From Microcebus murinus (taxonomy: Eukaryota; Chordata; Mammalia; Primates; Cheirogaleidae), in contig NC_134109.1 in the NCBI RefSeq assembly GCF_040939455.1, positions 75,669,001 to 75,733,000 of the forward strand: a DNA stretch of 64,000 nucleotides. The letters are read 5' to 3'. A model generated the notes under the pieces. That model ran no database searches. It saw only the letters and a list, made by a program, of their open reading frames with translations, and was not told the origin of the DNA. The translations under genes and the position numbers were made by a program. Positions 48,840-60,889 of this stretch are shown piece by piece; position 1 is the stretch's first letter; each line of letters opens with the position of its first letter.

Positions 48840-49040
48840 TTGACTCCGGCAGCAGGTGATGTGACATGCTGTGTTAAAGGGCTGATGTTTTTCTTGTGGG
48901 TGGAGACCCAGCCAGCTTTGATTGGAGTTGTGGGTGGAGAGCAGCATGCTTGGCCGTCTGTGAATGTTGATAACTTAACATTGACAAATGATCACATTAT
49001 CATTAATCGCAATGTTTGATTGAGGGCCTACATATTCATC
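48840..49040. promoter_or_regulatory. Candidate conserved non-coding element
   Basis: Balanced-composition unique block with a repeated 'gtgggtggaga' (near 48895 and 48931), GATA-type 'ttgataactta', and a tight run 'cattatcattaatcgcaatg' then 'ttgattgagggcc'. Enhancer role is inferred from motif density only. Confidence 0.25.
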
Positions 49041-49514
49041 ATGTAGACACTAGCTTTAAACTTGAAGCATTCCTAAATAATCATACATATCAGGTTTAGA
49101 GGAGGGGTAGAAATGACATGGATATATGGACAGTAAATTTAAATTACCCTTCTAACTTGAAAATCATTTCATTGATTTGAAAAGAAGACTACAAACTCCA
49201 TCCAGTTATTCATGAGCCGAAATAATGAGAATGGGAATGAAGAAGGACCCCTGCACCCCACCCTCTACCCAGTACCCATGCCTGGCTATGTGGTATTTAT
49301 CATTAATATTCATACTGTTTTAAAAGAAATAATCTTATTCCAGGGACTTTTGCTGGTTATTGGACATATATGAGATCAGACCTCAACTAGCCCTTACATA
49401 TGCAGTATGGGCTACATGGAATCATAAAATCGAATAATTAGATGACAGCTCTTTAGTGTTGCCCTAATGTTTTTGATGGCTCTGGTACACTCAAAGCATA
49501 TAGAGATGGTTTGG

Positions 49515-49720
49515 GGTTATGTTAAGAGCATGAAGTGAAGGGCATGCTTGTGTTTGTGTCCTGGAGCTCTTACTAACTGGGCCTGAGAACTTAAACAAGT
49601 TTCCTCATCTTTAAATAATAATACTATATCATAGGGTTTTATGAGGTTTAAATAAGTTAATTAATGTAAACACTAGTGCCAGCATTCAGTAAGGTCTTAG
49701 TAAATATAACCTGTTTTATT
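49515..49720 (+). repeat. MIR SINE, plus strand
   Basis: 'agagcatgaagtgaagggc', 'gagaacttaaacaagtttcc', 'atagggttttatgaggttta' and 'gccagcattcagtaaggtct' follow MIR from head to tail. Confidence 0.65.
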
Positions 49721-50064
49721 TGACATACCTCTCATGTCAATCAGTCTTCATTGAGCAGTCCTTTGAAATATTAATAAGTAAGCAAGGTGATATCTTGTTT
49801 GTGTTGGCATATCTAATACCTAATGCCCAACTAACTAGTTTAAACAATTACATATGTAGCTAAAATATAATTATTCCAGGTCCTTCTATATTATATATGA
49901 AATGCCAAATGGAGCGTCCTCTGTACTGTGTTTTTAAAGTGAAGTATTTTTACCAAAGGTACTTTCATAGCATGGATAGGTCCCCAAACCTTATGTTATT
50001 TATGAGGAGGTACCCTCCTTTTCATTTGAAACCTGGTAGGCAGCTGGTGTTGGGATGACAAGGT

Positions 50065-50750
50065 GTGTTAGGAATTTATTCATCCAGTACATAATCATTG
50101 AACACCACCTAAGTGTTAGACACAGTTCTAGGCATTGGAGTTATCCAGGTGAACAAGACACATAAAGTCTCTGTTCTTGTGGAGACTTGGGGTGGGAAGT
50201 GTAGATAATAAAAACAAAAATTGAGTAAATAGGGAAAATATCACGTAGAAAATAATTCTCTGCTATCAAAAATGAAAGATTGTGCTGAAATACAGGGTAG
50301 TTGAGTGTCCATTTATATCAGGTAGTCAGGGAGGGCATTTCTGAGGAAGTGACACTTCAAGCTGAGCTTTGAATGGCAGGAAAGACTCAGGCAAGGAAGA
50401 TGGAGGGAAGGACATTCCCAAAGAAGGGACAAGCTTATGCAAAGATCAGGAAGAAGAGGGACTTAGACTGTTTAAAGAGTTTAAAGAGGGCCAGGGGAAA
50501 AGGAGAGAGTGGAGCAGGATGGGGTTCAAGATAAAGGCAAAGGCTTTGTAAACCATTCTAAATAGTTTGGATTTTATTATAAATACAGTGGGAAACCACT
50601 GGAGAATTTTAACAAAGCAGTTAACCCTGACTGCTATGTGGAAATAAATTCTGGAGGTCAAGAGTGTCAGAATTTTTTGGTTAAACTTTGAGCTGGCTTG
50701 GACGAAAGAGGATCAACTGATTAAATGGAAATCCAGGAAGGGTTGAAGGT
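50065..50750 (-). repeat. L2 LINE, minus strand, about 0.7 kb
   Basis: Starts with the tail complement ('aagtgttagacacagttcta', 'gtgaacaagacacataaagt') and continues through 'gagggcatttctgaggaagt', 'acttcaagctgagctttgaa', 'gacattcccaaagaaggg', 'gtttggattttattataa', 'gtgggaaaccactggaga'. Colinear with the L2 complement. Confidence 0.75.
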
Positions 50751-51224
50751 CCAACCCATGGTAAGGCCATAGATGCAAATGGTTTCAGGCCTAACTGAAA
50801 TCCAGAGTCTTAGGTACTATGAGGACTCCCTCTGTCTTTTTATTTTGTATCTTCTGTATAAACTTTATTTTTTCAATCCAGATGGTACTACTTCTTTCTT
50901 GTGAGGCAACATGGCTACAGACAAATCCTAAGTTTTAGATCTTCATGGCTTCTACCACCAGAATGGATTAAATCTACCTACCAGTAACAGATTCAAATAT
51001 CTCAGAGCAGAATTCTAATTGGCCACTCCTGAACTAAACAACTGTTGTCATGGGCTCATGAGGTCATCTTACAGATACTGAGGGATTGGAGGTACCAGTA
51101 CAGACCCAAGGGGAATTAAGAGGGAGGGAACTGAACAGGCAAACACATACTGTCACTACCAAAAGAAAGAATATTCTTAAGAAAAGGGGAGAGGGAAAGG
51201 TGATTATTGAAGTTTACTGGAGTA

Positions 51225-51460
51225 TCAACTCTTTGGGTGCTAGTAATGTAGCAGCAAACAAAACATTAAAATGCCTGTCTTTATGGAGGTACCATTCTAA
51301 GGTTCGGTGTTTAAAAAGTACTATGTGTGGCACCATGTAACAGTGGTTAGTATTTATTGTTCCAGAAGCTGGAAACATGCCAAGGAAGCAAAAAGACGCA
51401 GCCTCTCTGCATTCATGAAATTTAGAGTCCACTGCAAAGTGTAAAAGGGAAGTCAGAAGA
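51225..51460 (-). repeat. Possible L2 tail fragment(s), minus strand
   Basis: The L2-tail-like motif appears twice, as 'gtagcagcaaacaaaacatt' with 'gtctttatggaggtaccatt', and again as 'gcattcatgaaatttagagt'. It could be two fragments or a local duplication. Confidence 0.4.
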
Positions 51461-51589
51461 GAGGGGACAAGGCCCAGGGTGCTCCTGCCATGCGCAGCTC
51501 CCAGAAATGGAGGAGAAGAGTAAAGAGACCATGAAAGTTGATTCATCTCCCTGCTATCCCAAGGCCCTCATCATCATTGTAAATAGTGC

Positions 51590-52060
51590 AGCATGAGGAA
51601 GGCTCCCTGGGCAGAAGCTGTGTGGCTGTGGTGCCCTCCCTATGCCTTGGCAGCACACGCCAGGCTGAGGCCTGAGCAGGGTATCTGAGCCTTACTTCCA
51701 GCCACTCCTTCACGAGTTTTACATTCCAAGTGCCATGATGCAGGGAGCTAGCAGTTAGGGCAGCACCCCTTCCGACTGGCCACAGTCAGTTTGTGGTGAA
51801 TCCCTTCTTAGTCTAACCATTGCATTTGTAAAACCACACATTCTGGGTTTAATGCACTGGGGTTTTCTCTGCCACAGCTGTCAATCAATTTCAATCACTT
51901 GCCAATCAGGTAACAGAGCCAGAAGCCAAGAATCTGCCCAGGGCAGGAAAGGACCTAATGGGTTTGTCTGTCAAATGCATCTTAATCCTCTGTTTCAGTG
52001 AAATGTTTTGAGTCAAATATCAACCACCACAGAATGAATGACTCAACCTTTTTCTCTTTT
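51590..52060. promoter_or_regulatory. Motif-dense unique block, candidate enhancer
   Basis: GC-richer than its flanks and without repeat similarity. It contains an E-box CAGCTG overlapping CTGTCAATCA (51878-51887), the exact complement of the PBX-MEIS/PREP decamer TGATTGACAG. A CCAAT box follows (gCCAATCAGg, 51901-51910), then a second CTGTCAAATG (near 51969) and an OTX-type TTAATCC. RUNX-like 'aaccacaca' and 'caaccaccaca' flank these. Function is inferred from the clustering. Confidence 0.35.
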
Positions 52061-52339
52061 GAAAATAAAAAAAGGAAACTCTTAGAGATAGAAATACACT
52101 TTAATGGAATAAAGGGCAGGCTATGAGATTGGCAGAGCTTCACAGTCTAGGTATGCTTATTAGACTAATTGAAGGATTAGACAGTTGGGCCTAGGGCTGC
52201 ATTTGTTCTGGTCAAGAAAATTGTGCGTTAGAGCCATAGTAGTATTTTGACTACTCCTAGATGGAAACCAGGATGAACCAACTAGTATTTTTAAATGTCA
52301 TCTTTTTTTTTTATCTCAGCAAAAAGTAAATAAAGAAAT

Positions 52340-53255
52340 GTGGTCAAATTTGTAGGTTTAAGTTTTATATGGGCCAATGATTTACCCCATTCTAGTGCCG
52401 TTGACATGTACTACTAGTGCCAGTTATTGATTTATTGTCCCCCAGCTCCAAATCCACTCATTATTGAATGATATGCAAAAATAGAGATGAGCCCTTCAAA
52501 TATTTTCCCTTTTCTTGCATGCACCATAATAAGCTATGTTCATTGAGGGCACTGAGAAGACACTGTAAGAAGGAATTTTCCTTCCTGGTTCTCGTTTCCA
52601 TGCTTCTATTGGCAGACTCCTATGGTGTGGATGGCTTCTCCAGCATCCGGCTTCTATAGCGCAGGTGTCTTCTATAGCACCCCTTTCTGGCATCCAGGGC
52701 CACCTTCATGAGCATGCAACCTGTGCATTCACTTCAAGTCCTGTGCTTGGTTAGTGCTCTGTTGTCACCATCTTGAAATTCTTAATACTTTTTGAATAAG
52801 GGATTCCACATTTCATTTTGAACTAGCCCCTGCAAATTAGGTAGCTAGTTCTGCCTTCATCTCAGTGTAGCTCCCCTAGGGCCAAGCTCATGCAGTATGG
52901 GCAGCTTCTCCAGCACCTGGATCCTATGGGGCATCATGGTCAGCAGCATACCCTCATGGGTAGTTTTATAGCAGACCCCAACCTGTGGATAGCTTTCTTC
53001 AGCACCCTGGATTTGAAGCATTTTCTGGCCCCATCCTGCTCTGACCTTGGTTTCGCCTTAGGATATTGAGCCCTGTTTTGGTATTGGGCTTGACAAACCA
53101 GATGGCAACACTCCTCCTCGTGGGTTTTCCCCAAGGCATGGGTCCTGAGGAAGCCGAGAACATCAAGTAGCCCTGCGAAGAGAGGGCAACACAGCAAATT
53201 GGAGGACACAGCTGAGAGAATGCTATAGGAATCAGAAGCAGTCAGAATCAATAGT
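52340..53255. repeat. Unclassified ancient element with internal degenerate repeats
   Basis: The unit 'ggcttctccagcaycygg' recurs in degenerate form: 'ggcttctccagcatccgg' (about 52633), 'cagcttctccagcacctgg' (about 52902), 'agctttcttcagcaccctgg' (about 52991), with related 'gtgtcttctatagcaccc' between. The downstream part ('ggtttcgccttaggatattg', 'aaaccagatggcaacactcc') resembles an old dispersed repeat, possibly an LTR. The segment at about 52750-52855 may be a separate insertion. The 103-codon minus frame inside is not supported as a gene. Confidence 0.4.
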
Positions 53256-53259
53256 GGAG

Positions 53260-54225
53260 AAGCCCATTCAGGGCTGAAGTGAGGGCTTATTGGAGCCCAC
53301 TTATGGTGATGTCAACTATTGATGCAGCTTTGATATCTCCTAACTTGAAAGAGTGAAACACGCCCATCATTTTTTTTCGGCAACACATTCACATACTAAC
53401 ATCAGAATAGACTCTTCTGGCTTGTCCTGTCCCGTCTTTCTCTTCGTCTCTCCCCTTCCTTCATACCCTGGGGCAGTGGGTAACTCTAGGCTGCTTGTTT
53501 TGCCTTTATGGATAGGCAACATTATCAGATAAAATCCCCAGACTCTCAGATGAGCTGAAATAAAATGCTGATTGCTGAGAAACTAATCACTTTCTATAAT
53601 TTATGATTCCCTTGACTCAAGCATGTTGACATATTTTATACTTGTATTAACTGAGTTTTATAACCCTGGTTTTTCAAAAATAGATACAAATCTTAATCCC
53701 TTCTAGCTAGTTTCCTCTCTATAAAAATTTGGTGAGGGACAGTTTCATGTGCATTTGAAACATCTTAAGAGCTTTAGCAATTAATATTATTTAGTAGTAC
53801 AGAGTGACTTGTTTTCTATCTTCTCTAGATCATAATCTATGGATGTGAAAATTTGCTTTTCCTTGTTTTTTTTGTCTTTAATGTCAGTGTGTGTAACAGA
53901 ATCTCTGAGATTTAAAGTTTACAACATCAACAAAGTTATATGTTAAATACATTGAAAATTGGGATAAATATATGTCGGTCTCTACTTTCAAATTGATTTT
54001 CATGTTCTTTCCAAAATGTAGTGGTAGTAAAGACAATTTAACAAACAAACTAAATGGTAAGAAAAAACTTTTGAAAAGATAAAATTGATCACATGTATTG
54101 TGTGATGGGCTAGAAGGGTTACATAAGGAATTTCACATTTATTATTCATGGTTTTTCTATTGTTGGAACGTTTTGAAACTCTTTAAAATAATGTTAATTT
54201 TGATAAATACTCTAATTTAGACAGT
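53260..54225. other. AT-rich unique sequence without a recognisable gene
   Basis: No supported repeat or exon. Confidence 0.5.
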
Positions 54226-54229
54226 TCAT

Positions 54230-54780
54230 TTTTCCTACCCTTGACATTTTTTTAGCTGTATTGCACCTGTCTTTCCTCAGACTTGAAATATTCTCAAGAA
54301 TTATCTATTTAAATTTCACTTCTATACTATTCCACTAATTCCTTCTGCTGGATATTCTATTAAAGGTACATTGGATCAGATTCTTACAAGTTAATTTTCT
54401 TTTGTCAACTACTAATTCATATTATTAAATTCCTTCATCTTTTGGTGTTGCATTCTGGAGAATTTCTCAATACTTTCTTAGCATTTACTCATTCTCTATT
54501 CAACTGTGTTCAGTTTAAAGTTTAATTTGTGAGATTTTAAATTTCAATTATTTTATATAGAGTTCCATTTTCTGGATTTTGAATTGGTTCTTTTTCACAT
54601 CTACTACTTAACTTGTTCAATTTTGTTTTCTCTCATGATATTTTTCTTTTAAAAGATTTGGGTTTTTAAAATTTTTTTCTTTGAACCCTAACTATAATCT
54701 TTTTTAAAAAGAAATTTCCAGATTATGTATAGATTTTCATTTTATTTGTAGTGAATTAATCTTTCAACTATAGATTTTGT
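54230..54780 (-). mobile_element. Old L1-type LINE fragment, minus strand
   Basis: 'gttgcattctggagaatttc', 'ctcattctctattcaactgt' and 'gagttccattttctgg' with 'tgaattggttctttttcaca' match the complement of an old L1 upstream region. Probably continues after the CT tract to about 55.3 kb in more diverged form. Confidence 0.45.
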
Positions 54781-54797
54781 TGGCTGTGGCCTGCTTG

Positions 54798-54885
54798 CCT
54801 GCCTGGCTTCTTCCTTCCTTCCTTCCTCCCTTCCTCACTCCTCCCTTCTTTTTCTCCTTCTCTCCATTCCTTTTTCCTCTGTGTT
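54798..54885. repeat. (TTCC)n and CT-rich tract
   Basis: TTCC tetranucleotide run followed by mixed pyrimidines. Confidence 0.9.
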
Positions 54886-55469
54886 CTTCTTGTCTCACTC
54901 CCTTATATTACGACTGTCTCCACTTTATCTCCTAGGTCCTCCAGTTCAAATCCAGAACTGACACTAGCAACTCAGGGCTGATATTCTACAGCTTCTTTAG
55001 ATAGTACTTAGATTTGTTCACCAAACCAGTAGGTGAGTTGGGCTAGGTTTAGGCTGCATGACTGTCTGCTCTGTTCTTTCTTACTCTCTGTAAAATGTAG
55101 CCCTTGGCTGCATTCAATAGCAGCATGATTCAGACTCTTTTCTTGAGTGGGGATTTGGTAATATGGAGAAGAGATTTCCTATTAAGTCCCTTTTCTTAAG
55201 TAGTGGGCCTTGTTTTGATCTCTTGCCTCCTCTGGCTGCAATTTTAGTTTCTGTTTCTCCGTAGAAGTTCAACTAAACTCTGTTTTTGAGGGGTGCCTGA
55301 AAGCATAGATTCTGAATGATGGTCTTGACCAGTAGTCTCAGGTCATATTCATACAGCTTGTGTATGTGTATACACAAATCTGTGTATGTATTTTTCATCC
55401 CAGGTTGGGACTAAGTGGTATGTTATGTTAATGACTCTATAATAGAATTTCATCTACAAGTAGAATAAT

Positions 55470-55560
55470 CCAATCACTCAAGGATCATTTAGTCAGTGCA
55501 TATTATGAACTAAGTAGAACACTAGGTCCTGTGAATACAAAGAGCAAGGTCTAGTTTTTT
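55470..55560 (-). repeat. Possible L2 tail fragment, minus strand
   Basis: 'cagtgcatattatgaactaa' and 'cactaggtcctgtgaataca' parallel the L2 tail complement. Confidence 0.35.
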
Positions 55561-56530
55561 CTTCAGTGCTCTCTTAGGCCAGTAGAGGCAGAATAGCTCC
55601 CTTCTCTTGACTTTGCTGCAAGTTTGACCTATGATATTACTAGTTAATTTTGAGATTTAGGAATTAGTATGATGCAGGTGGGTCAGCAAATAGATGCATT
55701 TTATTGGACATAGGTGAAATGGTCTCACCGGGTCTGTGATGTCACTTACCTATGAATATGAAAGGGCAAGGCCACATGTGCATGTCAAATGACTACATAG
55801 ATTTGGTCAACGTTTTCTTGTCTGCTCCAGATATATCAGCATAGCTTTTGATATACTTCTAAAAATAACAGAAACTTTGAAACTTTAGTTTTTATTTAAA
55901 GAAATCAGACCTAACCAAGATTAGTAAGCAGTGCCCAGATTAGCTTTATTAGTAATAAATAGTGAATCATAAGGAAGAAACACCATCAGGAGGACCAGCC
56001 TCTGTACCCGAGATGTGTTGTTTTTACCCATTTTTATCTTTGACTTATATTGTTTTGATAAAATAAAGAGGCAAGCAAGAAGGAAATTATAGAAGAAGGA
56101 GACCAAAAAAGCCAAAGAAGGAGAATGGTTGCAGGAGGAATAATTATTCTACAAAATAAAGAGAAGAGAGGTTTATTTAGGATAAGAAAGAAAATGAGAC
56201 AAGAGGTCAGGGAGAAAATAAAATCAGAAAGGGGACAAATGAATTGTCTTTTCCTTCACACGGATGAAGTATTCAATATATAAAATATCCTCCTGTAGCT
56301 CACTAGTCACCATTCTGTATTTTCAAGAGAGAACATACCACTAAAACATCCACCTACTTTTAACACAAGCAGGAGGATAGCTCCCAAATAAACTCATGTC
56401 TCATCCTCTCTGTTCTGGCTAGTCTTAAACGGATTCATTCTCCTAGGAATAGAAATTATGGAATCTAAGAGTAAGACAATAATCTGGAAAAAGAGAAAGG
56501 AGAGAAAGGGCAAAATTTTCTTTTGTTTGC
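55561..56530. other. Unique sequence without a recognisable gene
   Basis: About 1 kb, purine-rich between 56.08 and 56.24 kb. No gene or named repeat supported. Confidence 0.5.
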
Positions 56531-56539
56531 AAATCTAGT

Positions 56540-56885
56540 GTATTAATTGCATTCCTGGGAGACTTTCTGGACAGAGCCTCTGGTAAACAAATTAGATATA
56601 AACCGAAGGGGAGGGCACCAAGGTCACTGTGGTGAGGGAACATCAAGTGACAGGCACTGGGACCCCCGATGCATGGCTTGCAGAGCAGATGTTCGCAAGG
56701 ATGCAGTGATTATTGAACTGGTAATAAAAAAGCATCAGCTTACAGGCAGCCACGATGGATGCTGGTAATTATAAAGCATCCCCTGGGAGGAAAATGACAC
56801 AAGTCAGCCACAACTCTGCAATCACCGGGGCATAATTAAAGCTCCAGTAACAGTTGTTAATAGGGTGCAAATAAAACAGGGGGAA
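56540..56885. promoter_or_regulatory. Candidate conserved non-coding element
   Basis: Unique block of even composition with two TAATTA homeodomain cores (56766-56771 and 56833-56838), 'ggtcactgtggtg', and 'gcaaataaaac' at the end. It matches no repeat I know. Regulatory function is inference. Confidence 0.3.
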
Positions 56886-56899
56886 AATTTGAACACAAC

Positions 56900-56921
56900 C
56901 TTTTTTTTTTTTTTTTTTTTA
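56900..56921. repeat. T-run
   Basis: About 22 Ts directly downstream of the motif-rich block. Confidence 0.95.
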
Positions 56922-57050
56922 AGAGACGGCAAAGGGCAATGTAATTACAGGGACAGAAGATTTTATAATTTTGCTCCACATCATAAAACAAAGGGTTGGG
57001 GCTATTAAGTGGACATAGATATTTAAAGTATGAAAACCCAGATATACCTA

Positions 57051-57095
57051 CACACACACATGCACACACACACACACACACCACACACACACCAA
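57051..57095. repeat. (CA)n microsatellite
   Basis: CA run interrupted by TG and CC. It explains the Thr/His- and Val/Cys-repeat frames at this spot. Confidence 0.95.
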
Positions 57096-57099
57096 AGGG

Positions 57100-58030
57100 A
57101 AAAAGTGTGTTTGCTCTTTGAATATGTAGTACGTGGGGGAGAACAGATTTTTAAACAGAATGTTTATATTCTAATTTTCAAAATGGTAGAAATACAAATA
57201 TGTAAAGAAAACGGAATGCATGTAAATATTTGGCCATTTTATCCTTTCCGGAAGATCTGTAGTGGTATAATGTGCCAAGCTATATGATACTGTTGGTTAA
57301 AATGGTTTAGATATTGTTAAATAAAGTCAGCAAATCACTTTCAGTGTTGAAAGTGTCACTTTTTCACAGAATGCTGCCAGCCACTCCCTAACCTAAAACA
57401 TTAAGCAAAACAGGGCTCGTTTTCCATGGGCTAAATGACTGAAACTATTTGCCAGCAGATATCGTAAGAAAAATACATCTACACCCATTGAGACCCAGTT
57501 GCTTGGGCGATTGGGCAACTAACTATGCATCTGCATGTGTATTACCAATTAGGCCTATGTAAAAATCTGTTTTAAGAGGCACATGGGTAATGGGATAAGA
57601 AAAAAAGGAACCCTGTTAAGTTCCTATCCAGCCTGTTTTCTATTAGTGGATTTTGGAAATATTGGGTTTAAAAGTCTGACAAATGTAGAAAATGCACTCT
57701 ACATCCTTGCACCAAACTCCATGTAAGAAGTACATGTATACCCATGTGTGTCATGTTTCAATAAGTTGTAGGAAATAAGAGGAAAGGGAATAGCAAATTA
57801 TAGCAGAACTTTGACTTCTGGATTTTAATATGATCACAATTAGCTACTGGAATGCTTTGTCCTGCTATCTTTTCGTAATTTGGAGAGATGACTGATTAAA
57901 ACATAACTACATACTGACCTATTTAGTATGCTTTCAGAATGAAAAGAATGAGATAGAATGCATGAAAAATAAATTATATTTCAAATGTGAACACAGATTC
58001 CTAGAGCAGGAAAGGACCTGAGAGGTCATG
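57100..58030. other. Unique sequence without a recognisable gene
   Basis: About 0.9 kb with no supported feature. Confidence 0.5.
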
Positions 58031-58034
58031 GCCC

Positions 58035-58148
58035 TCATTACCCTTGAATGCCTACTGTGTGCAGCCCACTGGTAAACGTTATGAAATGCACTAAAAGACA
58101 GTATCTGTCTCTGTAGAAGACTTGACATAGACAAGGTAAACATTAACT
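58035..58148 (-). repeat. L2 tail fragment, minus strand
   Basis: 'tgaatgcctactgtgtgcag' and 'gtagaagacttgacatagac' resemble the complement of the L2 tail. Confidence 0.45.
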
Positions 58149-58218
58149 AATGACAAAAGGTGAAGTCTCTGGCTTCTCCTGGGCCCTTAGGCCATGGAAA
58201 ATAATAAAAACTTCATGA

Positions 58219-58561
58219 AGGCTAGGCACGGTGGCTCACGCCTGTAATCCTAGCTCTCTGGGAGGCCGAGGCAGGTGGATTGCTCAAGGTCAGGAGTTCG
58301 AAACCAGCCTGAACAAAAGCAAGACCCCATCTCTACTATAAATAGAAAGAAATTAATTGGCTAACTAATATATATATATAAAATTAGCCGGGCATGGCGG
58401 CACATGCCTGTAGTCGCAGCTACTTGGGAGGCTGAGGCAGGAGGATTGCTTGAGCCCAGGAGTTTGAGGTTGCTGTGCGCTAGGCTGACACCACAGCACT
58501 CACTCTAGCCTGGGCAACAAAGTGAGACTCTGTCTCAAAAAAGAAAACAAAGAAAAGAAAC
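58219..58561 (+). mobile_element. Full-length Alu, strepsirrhine type
   Basis: Starts 'ggctaggcacggtggctcac' with an intact B box (GTTCGAAACC). It has the same lemur-type block 'ctactataaatagaaag' and 'aattaattggctaac' with a TA run, a second monomer from 'gccgggcatggcggcac', and an A-rich tail with G and C interruptions. An exact 12-base target duplication AAAACTTCATGA lies at 58207-58218 and 58562-58573. Same subfamily type as the copy at 40.27 kb. Confidence 0.9.
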
Positions 58562-58573
58562 AAAACTTCATGA

Positions 58574-58990
58574 GACGCTTCTGTGATTCCAAGAAAGATT
58601 CAGAGACACAGGCAGTCTATCCCAGGACTAAGATATTAAGAAATATGAACATTTGGGCTGTGGAGGCAAGGGGAAGTCTTCTTTAATTGGGAATTAAGTT
58701 CTAAAAGAGTATAAGATGCATAGTCGTGGTACCCTTCCTGAAAGGAGTAGAACAAAGAGGAATGGGTAAAAGAGAAAAAGGGAAATCCTATTACCATCTA
58801 AGGGATAAAATAAGAAACCGTGTTCTGCAGGTGGCTCAGGATTCTGTAGAAAAAAGGAGAGGTTATAATCAAATAAGTAGGAAATGCTGTTTATTGCATC
58901 TCCCTCTTGGAGATTCACAATCACATTAGCCTATTAAATGCTCTGATAAAAGCCTGCAGGGAGACTGTATATCAAACCGTTTAAATGTAT
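58574..58990. other. Unique sequence without a recognisable gene
   Basis: About 0.4 kb. Overlapping short frames on both strands are not supported as genes. Confidence 0.5.
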
Positions 58991-58994
58991 TTCT

Positions 58995-59228
58995 TGGCTT
59001 TGGAGCTAAATAGTCCTAGTTTGAACCTCAGCCCTGCCCAAAACTCGGCAAGCTACTTAACCTATCAAAATAATAATTAAGACAGTTCCACCCTTGGTTT
59101 TCTCAACTATAAAATAGAGATAATAATAGTATCTACCTTTGTAAGTTGTTATGAAGATTAAATATTAATAAAACATTTTATATAAAGCATTTAGCAGAGT
59201 CCCAGGTACATAGGAAATGATCAAAATA
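58995..59228 (+). repeat. MIR SINE, plus strand, nearly complete
   Basis: 'tagtttgaacctcagccctg', 'ggcaagctacttaacctat', 'tctcaactataaaatagaga', 'gttatgaagattaaatatt', 'agcagagtcccaggtacata'. Confidence 0.85.
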
Positions 59229-59229
59229 T

Positions 59230-60885
59230 CCTAGAGTTAATATTTTATTACATAATAAATAATCCAATGTGTTTAACTTTGCTTACTTCAGTATTTTCTA
59301 CCCTTTAACTATAGAAGTATCTTTTAAAGAATACCTACAAAAATCTGAAAATATACTAGTGTTTTGGAATAAAAGATTGTAAGGCCTTGGCCTGTGAGAA
59401 ACTCATACAGTCCAAGACAGATGCTTATGACTTGCTTCACTCACAACTTTGAAATTATTTGAATTTAATTTGGGCAGTGGGGCTTGGGATGGGAAAGGCA
59501 GTAGCTTTTGAGTGTCGGAAGAATGACCAAAGGAAGGCAAATGGAGGAAGAGGTCTGAGAAGGCAGTAGACCCATTAACCTATTTTTGGTTTTGTGATGT
59601 GTGGCAATAATTAAGCAATAATTATCCTAATGGATTAAAGTGTTATTTGGAAAGTTAGCACTTGTTTATGTCTCATGTCTCTCTTCAAACTTCATCACTA
59701 CATTGTCTAAAGACACTTAATTACTTGTCTTTATAGTCTCAGTGTCTTCCTAAGACATTATTCTCCAACTTTCCTTCAATCTGCTCTTGTCCTTCAGGAG
59801 CCTCCATTTATACTCTTATTTGTCTGTTTTATTGTTTATTTATTTTCTCCCTTTTGCCTAGATTATAGATAGCAATGCAGAAGGATGGACAATGTGAATA
59901 GGGTAAGTTGAGTGGGGTGAAGGGGTAAGGGGAGATGAGGTTTGCCAAGATAGGTGAAATGCAAACATGCATTTTTTGTTTTCCTTGATCCCAAACCAGA
60001 TTAAAATAAAATGATCTAATATTATTTATTCCAAAACTGCCCAAGAGAATGATAGAATCTAGACACAAATCTGAATGAATAGGAGAGAATTTCCTTGGAA
60101 GAATGTTATATAAATAAAAACCATTTTTGTAGATTAGATATTAATTTAGGTTTTTCTATTCCTTTTTAAAAAGTTTTCCATTATAAAACTTTTACTTTAC
60201 ATTAATAATTTTCAATTATAAGGTGTTTATTAACAGCAGATTTCAACTACTATATACATCAGTACCTAATAATATCAGTTTTAGACTGAAAATAATCCTG
60301 GGATAAAATATATTAATTTTAAAGAAGGCTTTGGATGAATTATAACTTCTGTAGTTTCTCCTAAATAATGGATAATTCTATACATTTATTTTGTTTCCAC
60401 AATAGCAGTATAAACCAGACTATTTTGATATCAGGAAATAAAATCTAGAGAAAAGAAGAGAAAATATGGATCAGATTGTTTTCAAATTTTAAAGTGTTTC
60501 AAGAAGTGGTTTTGAAGATTTTTTTACTCTCATTGCCTACAACTTCAACCACTCACTGTGCTTAGGATTCTTGCCAAGAAATTTAGCCAAATTTGTTTTA
60601 GATTTCTGATAGGACATCTTTATAACAGATTTGTTTTTAATTCTTCCTCTAGGGGCTTTATGCTCTATTTTTTAAAAAATTATATGTACCTCCTTGAAAT
60701 GTTACTAATCTCCAAGTTCATAATATGAAAAACTCTTGGTTGGTTCTTGAACAAAGCTAAAAAAAATTTTAAAAGATAATGGATTCTACTTTATACTAGT
60801 GAGTCTTTACATAATACATATATATCTAACTAATGAGGGTAATAAATTCTCATTTATTCATTTTGGCCAACAAAAGATTTAATGA
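59230..60885. other. AT-rich unique sequence without a recognisable gene
   Basis: About 1.65 kb with no supported exon or named repeat. Confidence 0.5.
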
Positions 60886-60889
60886 TAAT

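Noticed and set aside
57030..57287. Frame with Thr/His-rich repeats
   Set aside because: Translation of a CA microsatellite.
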